From the NCBI GenBank assembly GCA_047967505.1, contig CM106538.1: a stretch of DNA of 64,000 bases. One strand, given 5' to 3'. This DNA comes from Dipteris shenzhenensis. Taxonomy: Eukaryota > Polypodiophyta > Polypodiopsida > Gleicheniales. Within the stretch, counting starts at the first letter, position 1. Each line of letters starts with the position of its first letter. The translations under genes and the position numbers were made by a program. Below are positions 34,079 to 44,539 of this stretch, in pieces. A model generated the notes under the pieces. That model saw only the letters and a list, made by a program, of their open reading frames with translations, did not search any database and was not told the DNA's origin.

Positions 34079-37000
34079 TCATGGACATTCTTCATTTGCG
34101 CTGTCTCCTTCTACTTCCTCCATGGCGAGCATCCTTAAAAATTTGTGTATATGCAAAATAGTTTGCTGTGGTATTTTTATTTTTCCTTCTACCTCATATC
34201 CCATGTGCTTCTTTGATTTCTTTGCCCTTGAATGCCAAGACACTATGATTGTCTCCGTCGAAACTTGAGAGACTGCTTCATCATTTGGGACCCACTCCTT
34301 CATTATACAATTAGTATGTAATGTGTTGTTATCCATATTCTCCTTCCTGCCCTTTGGCTCATACCATACCGCTGTAAATGTTGTAGCTCTCCCTTGGTCA
34401 TCTCTTTGCACATCAACTACTTTTGCAACCCAAAACTTCACATTCTCATATTCATCATCCGATGGCCGAACCACAACAAAACAATCGACCTCTATATCTA
34501 CTTGTGGCATAAACTCTCTCTTCTTCGGTCCACAATATGGACGTGGGAGTAATGATACAAAATCATTTTCAAAGACTGGAGCTGGGCGCAAATCGTTATG
34601 AACATTTGGCCAAAACATATTGCATTCTTCCTTGACATCCTTTGAGCCTCGCATTCTCTCAAGGTCCTTTATTAAATTTCGTGTCTTGTTAATTACAGTG
34701 GTAGTGTGTTCTCTCCAAGTAGGCTTCGAATCAGGATATCTCCGGAGCATTTCCTCTTTGTATGTAATAAATGCTTTTAATCCATCTATTTCACAATTAG
34801 ACCTCTCATTAAATTCTTGTATAGGAGCCCATGTTGGATACCTTTCCTTGTTGGGAATTGAAGTTAAGAGACTGTAAGGTTCTTCAGGTTCCCATTTTGT
34901 ATCATGAGAATACTGTTGCCATTGCATTACGGGTTTTTCATCTTTAAAAAAAAAACGAAAGTAGTGTGGATTGGTATGACCTGTCAATGCATCACCACCC
35001 GTTTGTATGAAAGGTAGAATGAAGCTCTTCCAATCATACATTCTTTCGAGCCTCTCACATACTGTACTTTCCTTACGACCACCAACTTGCCTGCCACATC
35101 TTCTTACCAAGTCATCTATTGTCTCCACATCCTTGCATTTAAGCTCCCTTGAGACTGTGCTAAAAACCTGATCGATATCCTCATGTGTATGCCCAACATA
35201 CAAAAATCCACATTCGACCTCATTGAAGATTCGATGAGCAACTAGCATGGAGCAGAATGCAAACATGAGTACATTCTTATTTTCTCGCCAGCAATTATCA
35301 GCTTGTATTCTCAAAGTCGGTGGCAGGCGACCTTTTTCTGCATGTACATTGCGAATTGCCTTCATAATAGATGTTACAACTTGATTGCTATCATCTAGAT
35401 GCAAGGAATCAATCCATATATCTGCAAAGAACTTAATTCCATGCACTAACACTCCACATAGATGTGTCTTTAGAAAGTGCTTTCCTTGTGGAGTGGCAAC
35501 AAAACGAGGCAATGTTGTTGTATTCTGATCCATGCCATCTACAATAAGGCACATGTAGTCATCAGGATGCGAAATAGCTTGCTCCTTCCAAAATGCATAT
35601 TTTTGTCTGGAATGTCGAATAAGGTCATGATGAGATTTTCGGTTTTTTTTGTATAATTCCCTTTGATTTGGACATGTTGCACTCTCAATCGCTCGCTTTA
35701 AATCATCACAGACATTGCACTTTGACATTTTTTGCCTCCTTGGGATTTTAACATATCCAAAGTTCTTCTTCCAAAGAGTATACAAAGTATGAGAAGAAGC
35801 TACGGCATCCCCTCTTTGCCTTTGCTTTTCTGCAATAGAGTCAAATACTTCGAGCTTTGTCAAGCCCATTGGAAGGTGCATTTCAGTGATCGCGTCACCG
35901 TTAGGGAGTTTGGTAGATATATGGGGTTGAGGCAAAGCATTTTCATGTATGAAGTCTTGCAAAATTGATGCTGCCCTGACAGTTGAGATTCTTGATTTGG
36001 ACCTTCCTCTATTACCGTGAATGCTAAATTTGTTGCCGCCCTTTGCCTTGGTGACTAAATCCCAATATGTACCATGGGATAATCCAGTAATATTGCGATA
36101 TGCCTTATTGCAAATCCTTTTTCCATTTACGAGAGGTTTTACCTTTTGTCTTGAACTTAGCCTTTTATTGCCATTTTGAAGAAAGCAAGAGAGACTTGTG
36201 AGAAGGTATTCATTTCTTTCGCTTCCCCTTCTTTGCCACACGTGTCCTCTACATTCCCTGATGTCTGCAAGATCAATGAAGCGCATACATCTTCGCTTGC
36301 AACATAGATATCCCAATGCATTTAACATGTTCTCCTCCTTCATTACTCTCTTCCTCTTTGGTTGCTTTTGTGGATCTGCCTGGATTCTCTTTCTCTTCAT
36401 GCATATGTATGACCGTTTTCGTTCCTCGTGCACATTGTTATCTGTATTTATGCAGTTCTTCTCCTCACATTTGTTTGTAACCAAGCATCCATGATTGGTC
36501 GTTGCATCCTTGTTCATATCACAATCAAAGTTAAATACTGAATAATCCTCTGTTGATCTCATCCTCGTTTTTAACATACTCTTAGGACCATTCAATGAAT
36601 TCAATATTCTACGAGAGTATTGAGAACCTTGAAACTCTTCCACTCCTGAGAGAACATCACTCATTGGGACATCTTGCATGGCTTTCACAAATCCACAACC
36701 TTGATTGACACCAGGTTTGTTAATATGCACGAACTCATCCACACTTGACAAGACATCGCTATTGAAACCTTTGCCCTTCTCACTGTGCAAGAATTCATCC
36801 ACCCCAGATAAGGCTTTGCTTCTAAAATCATTTTGTTTCTTGGAACCAATGAACTCATCCACTCCAGATAAGATGTCACTTCTATAATTGAGTATATTGA
36901 AATCATCCACATTTGAAGTGATAGAGCCTAGCACATGGGCACGCTTTTTAGGTCCTTTGATATTGTAGTATACGTTGTCTTTATCATTGAAAACCACGTG

Positions 37001-37564
37001 CCTCTTTCTCATGTTTAAAAATTGCATGCTCCATCTCATATTCTTGCCTACCTCATAGTAGGGATCACATAAGGATGTTATGTTATCAACCATACCATCA
37101 TCAGTGACTTTTAGAATCCTCATCTGTGCAAATGACCATTGCTCCACTTGTTCAAATCCCAATACTTCACCTTCTGCTACAATCTTATTTGCAAATGATC
37201 TCATTTGTAAAATGTCCCCTATAGTAAAATCCAAGGTGGTGCACTTTGTATTCTTGATAATGTCTGTTGCATAAGTCTCATCTTTGTCCCATGCTATAAA
37301 TGATTTGTTGGATGTATTGTAGGGCATAACATCTCCAAGTGTTTCCATATCTCCACATTTATACTTTAGCTCAACATGTGCGCTAAGAATCTTTGATACA
37401 GTAACTGCTACCTTATCTTCGCCAAGTCTTCGAAAGTGGCAATGTGAATTGGGATCACTATCATGGATTGTAGAAAATGCAACTACTTCTCTTTTGCTAC
37501 ATAAAATCACATCCATCCCTGGAACAAAATCTATAGCCATCTCCTTTGTGAGAGTCCTTCGCAA
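34079..37564 (-). CDS. DUF7869-like protein, candidate transposase of the new element
   Basis: Uninterrupted 1161-codon frame. N-terminal ~200 residues: two BAH/Tudor-like stretches (uncertain). Residues 229-311: four copies of a [DK]xLS[GS]V[DE]EF motif. Basic patch around 390-410 (KRKRIQ, KQPKRKRVMK), a likely nuclear signal. Cys clusters: CCKRRC 421-426 and CNVC 616-619. Core: LIVDGMDQ (D676), RIQADNCWRENKN (D756), FLYVGHTHEDIDQVFS (E795). This is the signature I recall for the DUF7869 domain and it fits an RNase H-like D-D-E catalytic triad with 38 residues between the last two acids. C-terminus 1022-1070 (DCFVVVRPSDDEY, FWVAKVVDV, TAVWYEP) resembles a small chromatin-reader-like barrel. 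It is divergent from the protease gene, with about 380 bp between. Family membership is fairly sure; transposase activity is inferred from the TIRs and D-D-E spacing. Confidence 0.82.
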   Translation of the reverse strand: MRRTLTKEMAIDFVPGMDVILCSKREVVAFSTIHDSDPNSHCHFRRLGEDKVAVTVSKILSAHVELKYKCGDMETLGDVMPYNTSNKSFIAWDKDETYATDIIKNTKCTTLDFTIGDILQMRSFANKIVAEGEVLGFEQVEQWSFAQMRILKVTDDGMVDNITSLCDPYYEVGKNMRWSMQFLNMRKRHVVFNDKDNVYYNIKGPKKRAHVLGSITSNVDDFNILNYRSDILSGVDEFIGSKKQNDFRSKALSGVDEFLHSEKGKGFNSDVLSSVDEFVHINKPGVNQGCGFVKAMQDVPMSDVLSGVEEFQGSQYSRRILNSLNGPKSMLKTRMRSTEDYSVFNFDCDMNKDATTNHGCLVTNKCEEKNCINTDNNVHEERKRSYICMKRKRIQADPQKQPKRKRVMKEENMLNALGYLCCKRRCMRFIDLADIRECRGHVWQRRGSERNEYLLTSLSCFLQNGNKRLSSRQKVKPLVNGKRICNKAYRNITGLSHGTYWDLVTKAKGGNKFSIHGNRGRSKSRISTVRAASILQDFIHENALPQPHISTKLPNGDAITEMHLPMGLTKLEVFDSIAEKQRQRGDAVASSHTLYTLWKKNFGYVKIPRRQKMSKCNVCDDLKRAIESATCPNQRELYKKNRKSHHDLIRHSRQKYAFWKEQAISHPDDYMCLIVDGMDQNTTTLPRFVATPQGKHFLKTHLCGVLVHGIKFFADIWIDSLHLDDSNQVVTSIMKAIRNVHAEKGRLPPTLRIQADNCWRENKNVLMFAFCSMLVAHRIFNEVECGFLYVGHTHEDIDQVFSTVSRELKCKDVETIDDLVRRCGRQVGGRKESTVCERLERMYDWKSFILPFIQTGGDALTGHTNPHYFRFFFKDEKPVMQWQQYSHDTKWEPEEPYSLLTSIPNKERYPTWAPIQEFNERSNCEIDGLKAFITYKEEMLRRYPDSKPTWREHTTTVINKTRNLIKDLERMRGSKDVKEECNMFWPNVHNDLRPAPVFENDFVSLLPRPYCGPKKREFMPQVDIEVDCFVVVRPSDDEYENVKFWVAKVVDVQRDDQGRATTFTAVWYEPKGRKENMDNNTLHTNCIMKEWVPNDEAVSQVSTETIIVSWHSRAKKSKKHMGYEVEGKIKIPQQTILHIHKFLRMLAMEEVEGDSANEECP

Positions 37565-37942
37565 GCAAGCTGCAGTGGCAACAATTACATAAATATTAGT
37601 CTCTTTTTAATAATCTACTTATTTATTATAATTTTTAATTAGTACTTAATTTATTAGTGGGAGAAGTTATCCGATCAAGTACTCATCAGATGGACATGCC
37701 AAGTTATCCTTTGCATGGTCAATCAAGCATTAAATACTATTTTTGCTCTAGTGTCATGCACATCCGTAAAAAAACATGAGCCTACTAGGTACGTTATCCA
37801 ATCAAGATCCAATCAAGCACTAATGGGATACGGGTGCCACTTTGCATGTAAGTCAATTCCACCTAGTTGAGGTGTACAAAAAGTGTTGTGCCCATTGCTT
37901 TGCATGGTCCATCGAGCATTAAATACTATTTTTGCTAATGAG
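37565..37942. promoter_or_regulatory. Divergent promoter region of the new element
   Basis: Only about 380 bp separate the two large divergent genes. It contains a diverged direct duplication: TTGCATGGTCAATCAAGCAT followed by TAAATACTATTTTTGCT at about 37713-37753, and again at 37899-37937. The upstream-most ATG of the plus-strand gene (37883) lies inside the second duplicate, so the start at 37943 is more likely. No unambiguous TATA box was identified. Confidence 0.55.
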
Positions 37943-40900
37943 ATGCTTGAAACGTGCATTGCTTGTGAGCGTGGACAGCTGACCTATGAAGCTCCTTTGT
38001 TTATCTCCAGCAAGTCAAAGGTAATGGATAAGAAGGAGTTGACGGCAAGGATGTGGAGGCCTGTAAAGTACTTACCTGATAAGTATGCATCCATGGCAGC
38101 ACAAAAAAATTTAAAGAAAGAATGGGTTTTTGGAAAAAAAGACAAAGACCACTGCATGGAAGAATGCATCAATGTACAGGTGAGGCGTGATGCAGTGCAT
38201 AGTGCCATCAAGTATTTGCTGTCAGAGAAACAAATTCCACTTACTCATTGTAACGTTGACTATAATGTGGTGAAGCATATAGCTTCTTTGTCAACACCCA
38301 AGGTAAAGCTATGGGCAAACAGGTGGATTAAAAAGGATGAAGATGGGTCGGAAATAGTAACCTCTTATATGAGAAAAGAGATCCCACAACAGGTGGTTGC
38401 ATATGTGGAAAGATTAATCAGCGAGATAAGAATGCCGACAGATATGCACCAAAGCTTTCAATTCAATGTAGAGGTTACGGCAGAGTCTGGAAAGCTTGTC
38501 AACTTCAGGGGAGTCTCAGAAGATGACTTCTTCAAGAATGAGTCAGCATGGGATAAGCCACAACTATTCTTTATCAATGAAGTCTCTAGCGATGATATCC
38601 ATAACTTCATTGATAGAATAGTATATACCACCATTAGCAAAGTGGCGATTTGTAACATTGTCATATTTGTTGATAAAAAAGACAAAGAAGCCATGCAGGT
38701 TACTCTAGAGCGAGCATATTCATCAGATTTGAAGATCTATAGTGGTGTTTATGCAGCAAAGAGAGGCAAGAGAGAATGTGGCATAGCGATTCAAACTCTT
38801 GAATCATTCTTTCTGTGTATGCGGAGTCCCAACCCTGATCACTCCTTACAAAAGAACATAAGAGGGAATTCAAATAATTTGAGATTGATGCTAGAAGAGC
38901 AAGATATTCCCAGGTCCATACATTATCAAAAAAACAACTATGGAAGTCCTGCAAAAAGTGGGAGTCTCTTGCTTACCATGATGGAGAATTTGCTGCCGGC
39001 AGGTTGGGAGGTCACCTTGTGCAGGATGGGATATTTATTTGAGGATCTCCTAAGAAAAGGCAACTCCACCAATATTATTGAAAATAAGCATTTCATGGCC
39101 TATTTCCAGCTTCAAGCAGATCTAACCATAGGCTATGAAAAAGAGATAGACCACAAGGACACCGATGACATGGATGATTACCTTGAAGATCATAATGTCC
39201 CAGTTGTTGATGATAAAAAGATGGACTTACATGACCTATTCACAGAGAGGTTGGTGGATGAAGACAAATATGATGATGCCTTCTTTGATAATTATGGCTC
39301 GCAGGGTTATGAAAAAAGGCCACTACGACAATACTTAGCGGTATGAACTCTCTATTTCTCAACTAAATACAATTTTTTAAATAAGATTTAAATTGAAAGA
39401 TAATGAATCTAATCTCTCATATTTGTTTACAGGCAATAGAGGGAGAAGAAATGGATGAAGTCAATACGGAGGCACTCCCTTCTACTTCAACAATGCAACC
39501 ACCTCTAAATTTGATTGAAAAATCAAATTTAGCTGCATTAGATAAAATGGAGAGCTCATTTCAAGTTAAGATCGTTTTGAAACGAGAACCTCAGTATTTA
39601 AGCTTTGGTAGAGAGGAGGTTTCAATCCTCTCCAATCCTTTAAAAGAGGTTAATGACAATGTTATCTTGGCCATTCTCAGGTAATGTTTATTTATTTATT
39701 GCTACTTCAATAAGCTAACATTTGTTTATTTATTCACAGTTTAGTTATATATCAGTTTCCTAGTGTAGAATGCAAATCAATTCTATGAGCTAATGTTTGT
39801 TTATTTCTTGGTGCAGTGTAGTTATTTCTCAGCTTCCTAGTACAGTGCAGCATCGTGTCTACATGCTCGATGCTCTCCTTTCTTCTATTCTTAGCTCTCC
39901 TCAAAAGACTATAGAAGATGTTTGTACCTGGTTAAGCCCTTTGAATTTAGATGGGGTGCGAGTCATCGTAATGCCTTATCATGAGGCGTAAGTATCAACT
40001 CTAACCTTATTTTTACTATTTCTTTGGCAAGTTTGTGTAAAACAATAATCATTTTTATTCTGGTCGTGTAGCTCACATTGGAGTCTGATCTTCTGGGACC
40101 TTGAACTCAACCATTTATGGTTTGTGAATTCAATAGAAGGCTATCATGCCAACTCCCCAAGGTAATTATTCTCTTAATATTTTTGATACTTTCTTATTTT
40201 GTATCTTATGATCATGACATATTAATATATTTCATATGTCATGCTGGACAGTGCTGCATATCGGCTAGTATCTGCTGTCAGAACAACCACGGAGCAACAA
40301 GATCAAGTAGAATTCAAAAGACGTCTGCCAGTGGAGCAAAAAGATGGACACAGCTGTGGGTGGAGAGTTGCCTACAACTGCATGTTGTTTCTTAGAGAGA
40401 TTTTTGATTTGGAGTTACCAGTCAAAATGGAATCATATACAGAAGCTGATCTGCTAGCATTTCGGGCTGAGAGTATTCAGCATCTAATTACTACCATTGG
40501 GAAACAACATGAAAATATGACTACATTTCAGCATGTATAAAACCTTATCTTTATACTTGTATACTTGTTCTAGCCTTTAATTGGGATAATTGGGATGTAT
40601 AAATCTCATAACTTTTTTATATTTTCTTCCAAAAGGAGAAGAGAATGAGTTTAATGAAAGCATGCTATCTTTATACTTTTATGATTATTTAAACCATTAA
40701 TTTTATTTGGGATGTGTAAATCTCATAACTTGTCTAATGAAAGCATGCTATCTTTATACTTCTATGATTATTTAAACCATTATTTTTATTTGGGATGTGT
40801 AAATCTCATAACTTTTTAAATTTTTCATCCAAGAGAAGGAGAGACTCACTCTAATGAAAGCGTGTATGAAACCTTTTTAAATTTTTGCTCCAAGCAGAGG

Positions 40901-43359
40901 AGAGACTTACACTAATGAAAGCATGTATGAAACCTTATCTGCTTGTTTAAGCCTTTATTTGGGATGTGTACATCGCATAACTTTTTTATATTTTTATGGC
41001 AGAAGGAGGATGTGGAGGACATAGCAAGTGAAGAAGAATACGATGTAGACTACTCCCTCAATAAGATGAGTCATAAAAATATGAATCTATTGGAGCAGAT
41101 TGGAAGTTCATTCACTGCTATGTTGTTAATTCGACAACAACCTCATTTTTTTGAATTTGGTGAAGAAGAGATTTCAATCCTCTTGAATCCTAAGAATGAG
41201 GTTAATGTCAAAGTCATTACAACCATCCTCAGGTTTGATGCAGCCTTTTCCTTGGCTTTATACTTTGCTTATTTTGATTAAACCCAAGAAGCTAATACTT
41301 TTTTTTTAAATATAGTAATGTTATAGCAAATTTTTCGCAAAATATACAAAGCGTTTCATATATGCTCGATCCTCGTATTTCGGAAGTGCTTAGCAACAAA
41401 GAAGAAACCATAGAGAATGTTTGCAAGTGGTTGAAGCACATTCCTATGAATGACGCACGAGTTATTTTTATAGCATATTATGAGAAGTAAGCATCAAACC
41501 CTACTTGTTTTTTCTATTGCATTGCTAGAATTGTCTCAAACACAGTAATTATTCTTTATTGATAATGTAGCTCACATTGGAGTCTGGTAGTCGTGGACAT
41601 CCTTGCGAAGAAGTGCTTCTTTGCAAACTCAATGACATCCGTCCATGGCAATGTGTTAGAGTAAGTATAGACTACACTTGTTGTCACTTCTTGACATGTA
41701 GATTGATATGCAATTCACATATTTACTGTTGTTATATGTTTTGATATGCAGATCAGCTCGAAAATTAGTAGATGCTATCGACATAGTAATGCGGCAATGT
41801 GACTTGGCACAACAAATAGAGTATATAACATGTCAGGTATCACATCAAGATAATAGCCACATCTATAATTGTGGATGGAGGGTGGGCTACAATTGCTTTT
41901 TGGTACTTGGTCAAATTTTTGAGATGCAAAATGACACCACACTATCAACATATACGGATTTGCATCTCTATGCATTTATAACATGTACCATTCGAGCAAT
42001 CATTGATTGCGAAATGAATGCCATCAAAGAGTCAAAGAGGATAGATGACCTCAACTCTACAAACATGGCTTCATTAAAAGAATTGGGAAGCTCTTTTAAT
42101 GTTAGGGTTATGATTCAACATAGACCTCAGTATCTTGAATTTGGGGGAGAAGAGATTTCAATTCTCTCTAAAGCTTCAAATGAGGTCAATAACAACGTTA
42201 TGATGGCCATTCTCAGGTTTGATACAAACTTTTTCTCTACTTGATAATTCAATATTTTGATTTAATCTAATAAGCTAATAAGCTAATATTCATTTATTTT
42301 GATTAAATCTAATAAGCTAATATTCATTTATTTGTTGGTGCAGTATAGTTATCTCACGATTTGGTAGAGTCGTACAAAATCGTGCGTATATGTTGGATTC
42401 CCTCCTTTCTCCTATACTTAGCGATAGCAGAAAGACAATAGTCGATGTTTGTAAATTATTACAGCCTTTATATTTACATGGCGTGCGAGTCTTATTTATG
42501 GCATATCATGAGATGTAAGTATCATGGCAACCTTTATTTTCATCTTATACTGGCAACATTGTGTTAAATAATAATGGTTCTTAATTATTCGTGTAGGGAA
42601 CATTGGAGTCTGGTGGTTTGGAACCTTGAAGACAACTATTGTTGGTTTGTTAACTCGATTGCAAGCTTTCATGACTCAGTGCAAACGTAAGTATTCTATT
42701 AATCTGTTGTTACTTCTATATTATGTACCTTATGTGATAGATACACTAAGTTTTTTTAATATGTCACGATGAGTAGGTCGATTGAGAAGTTGGTATCTGC
42801 TATCAGAGAAACAGGACAGTACAAAGACTCGGTAGACTTCCAAAAGCGTTTAGTAGTAGAGTAGGAAGATGGGCATAGTTGTGGGTGGAGAGTTGCCTAC
42901 AACTGCATGTTGATTTTCAAAGAAATTTTCTCACTTAAGCCACAGATCTCATCGGAAGACTCTTTGGAGCTCAAATATTCAGAGGAGGATATACAATTGT
43001 TTAGGGCTGAAATCATTCGAGACCTAATTGCTGCCATTAGAATACAACGTGCAACTGAAGCAATACCAGAGCTTCCCTTTAAGGAAGAGGAGACTGAGTC
43101 TACTATGAAAGCACTGCATACTACAGAAGAAGTAGAGACCCAATGTACACCTACAGCACCACAGCCTCCACTGGAAGCATCAGAAGAGTTGCCACCGCCT
43201 CCGCTTGCATTTAAGGAAGAGGATACTGAGTCTACTCTGAAAGCACTACATACTACAGAAGAAGTAGAGACCGAGTGTACATCTACAGCACCACAACCTC
43301 CATTGGAAGCATCCGAAGAGTTGCCAGAGTCTCCACTAGAAGCATCACAAGAGTTGTGA
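37943..43359 (+). CDS. 12-exon gene: unknown N-terminal domain + three Ulp1-like protease modules
   Basis: Exons 37943-39340, 39433-39680, 39817-39987, 40072-40161, 40252-40534, 41003-41232, 41316-41486, 41571-41660, 41752-42216, 42344-42514, 42597-42686 and 42777-43359, all with GT-AG borders and matching phase. The first ~465 residues form an unknown domain paralogous to 61547-63859 (shared WR-x-[VA]-[KR], FGKK, W[DE]KPxxFFI[ND]E, GWEVxLxRMG). Three modules follow, each with a lead block ([EG]SSFxVxxxxxxxP-[QH]-[YF]), a block ending VxVxxxxYxE, HWSL (His), VNS/ANS (Asn where Asp is usual) and Q-x5-C with CGWRVxYNC. The tail is a repeated acidic/proline segment. Such C48 proteases process or remove SUMO-type modifiers. 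Module 2 has altered Gln spacing; module 3 has TAG at 42862-42864 on the Gln codon. The call as Ulp1-like rests on motif order. Confidence 0.8.
39817..40534 (+). other. Ulp1-like module 1 (best preserved)
   Basis: Three exons. His in SHWSL at 40076-40078, Asn in WFVNS, Gln (CAA, 40337-40339), Cys (TGT, 40355-40357) in QKDGHSCGWRVAYNC. Gln to Cys spacing of five residues is that of the C48 family. All four active positions are present, with Asn for Asp. Confidence 0.78.
41316..42216 (+). other. Ulp1-like module 2 (diverged)
   Basis: His at 41575-41577 (SHWSLVVVD), Asn in FFANS, Cys at 41870-41872 in YNCGWRVGYNC. The segment before the Cys is HQDNSHIYNC, so the Gln is eight residues away rather than five. 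Activity is doubtful. Its last exon also carries the lead block of module 3. Confidence 0.7.
42344..43359 (+). other. Ulp1-like module 3 with stop at catalytic Gln, plus repetitive tail
   Basis: His at 42601-42603 (EHWSLVVW), Asn in WFVNS, Cys at 42880-42882 in EDGHSCGWRVAYNC. The codon aligned with Gln is TAG (42862-42864), the only stop in the whole spliced frame. The tail has two ~55-residue repeats (FKEE[ED]TESTxKALHTTEEV, then APQPPLEASEELP). Confidence 0.78.
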
Positions 43360-43457
43360 TGCATGTATGATGTTGTGTTTGTAGTTTTTGTTGATTATAC
43401 ACCAATTTGTGACTTATTACTTAAGTGGCATAATCATGATATTTATATAATTTCTTT

Positions 43458-43695
43458 ATGCACACAATTTTATGATATGAATGTGTGATGATGTGATTAT
43501 TTGGAAATAAATCCTTGTGTGATGAGAATTTTGATATGAATATGTGATGATGTAATATTTGTAATATATTTATTTCATGCACACAATTTTATGATATGAA
43601 TGTGTGATGATGTGATTATTTGGAAATAAATCCTTGTGTGATGAGAATTTTATTCAGTTGGACAGTCTCCACTCACTTAAAGTAGAGCATTCGCA
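43458..43695 (+). repeat. Tandem duplication, 119-bp period
   Basis: ATGCACACAATTTTATGATA starts at 43458 and again at 43577, with near-identical continuation. It lies just after the stop codon of the protease gene. A further CT-rich duplicated block (TCTTCTATCCTAGTTCTTCC, ending CTTTCTTGCATC) follows at 43845-44040. Confidence 0.8.
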
Positions 43696-44076
43696 ATGCT
43701 TCTCTCACTTTATTCCAACCCTTATCCTTATCATCTCCACTCACTTAAAGTAGAGCATTCAATCTCCAGTCCTATCTCCAGTCCTATCCTAGTCCTTCCA
43801 CAAACACTCTCAGAGTCTTCTTTCATCCATCCTGATAACCAAGTATTCTTCTATCCTAGTTCTTCCGCAGACACTCTCTTCTTTCTTGCATCTTAGTGCT
43901 TCTCATTAACTTGTATTCTTCTTGTATTCTTCTATCCTAGTCCTTCCGCAAACACTCTCAGAGTCTTCTTTCATTCATCTTGATAACCAAGTATTCTTCT
44001 ATCCTAGTTCTTCCGCAGACACTCTCTTCTTTCTTGCATCGTAGTCCATCTCCCTTTCTTTATCATCTCCCCACCC

Positions 44077-44524
44077 ATGGATGTCCTTGGCATTGTCGAA
44101 GACGTGGAGTTTGGAATTAACAATCTCAAAGAATGGATTGCTGACCAAGGAGCACAGAGAGAGGCCAGAATTCGACAAGGTTCTCCTTTGACACACGTGG
44201 AGAGAGAGGAATTTGCTGCACAAAGGCACGCAGAGAGGGAGGAGACTCTCAAGATAGCAGACAGTGAAAGACTTCTAAGACGTATGATAAAAGCACGACA
44301 AGATCTATTACTTAAGTAACCTGTGTTATCGCAGCTCTCGTCATGGGCGATTTGATGCGGATGCTGAGAGAACAATAAGAGCCTCTCAGAGAAATTATAA
44401 AGAAACAATTTGTGATTGCTTAAACTTCTTCTTCACATGTAATTATGTTGAGGATACAGCTGTGGAGGCAGTGAAGGATTGGGTTGTTGAGAAGATAAGA
44501 GAGACCAATGATGAGATCTTCTAG
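44077..44524 (+). CDS. Small third gene of the new element (frameshifted)
   Basis: Frame from 44077: MDVLGIVEDVEFGINNLKEW, then a charged helical stretch (EREEFAAQRHAEREETL, DSERLLRRMIKARQDLLL) to a stop at 44319. A second frame, offset by one base, continues at once (CYRSSRHGRFDADAERTIRA, then VEAVKDWVVEKIRETNDEIF) to 44524. Either one base was gained near 44317 or this is two pieces. The predicted ~145-residue product is highly charged and probably coiled-coil. I do not recognise it. It lies between the protease gene and the right end, on the same strand. Confidence 0.45.
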
Positions 44525-44539
44525 ACTTAGATAAGAGAG

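Noticed and set aside
36630-36880. LSGVDEF repeats as SUMO-interacting motifs
   Set aside because: They lack the three-hydrophobic core pattern of typical SUMO-interacting motifs, so the link with the Ulp1 modules is not claimed.
37883-37942. ATG at 37883 as start of the protease gene
   Set aside because: The first 20 codons lie in a promoter duplication also present at about 37713-37753, so they are probably untranslated.
42897-43364. Minus-strand Ser/Gly-rich ORF
   Set aside because: Antisense shadow of the repetitive acidic/proline tail of the protease gene.
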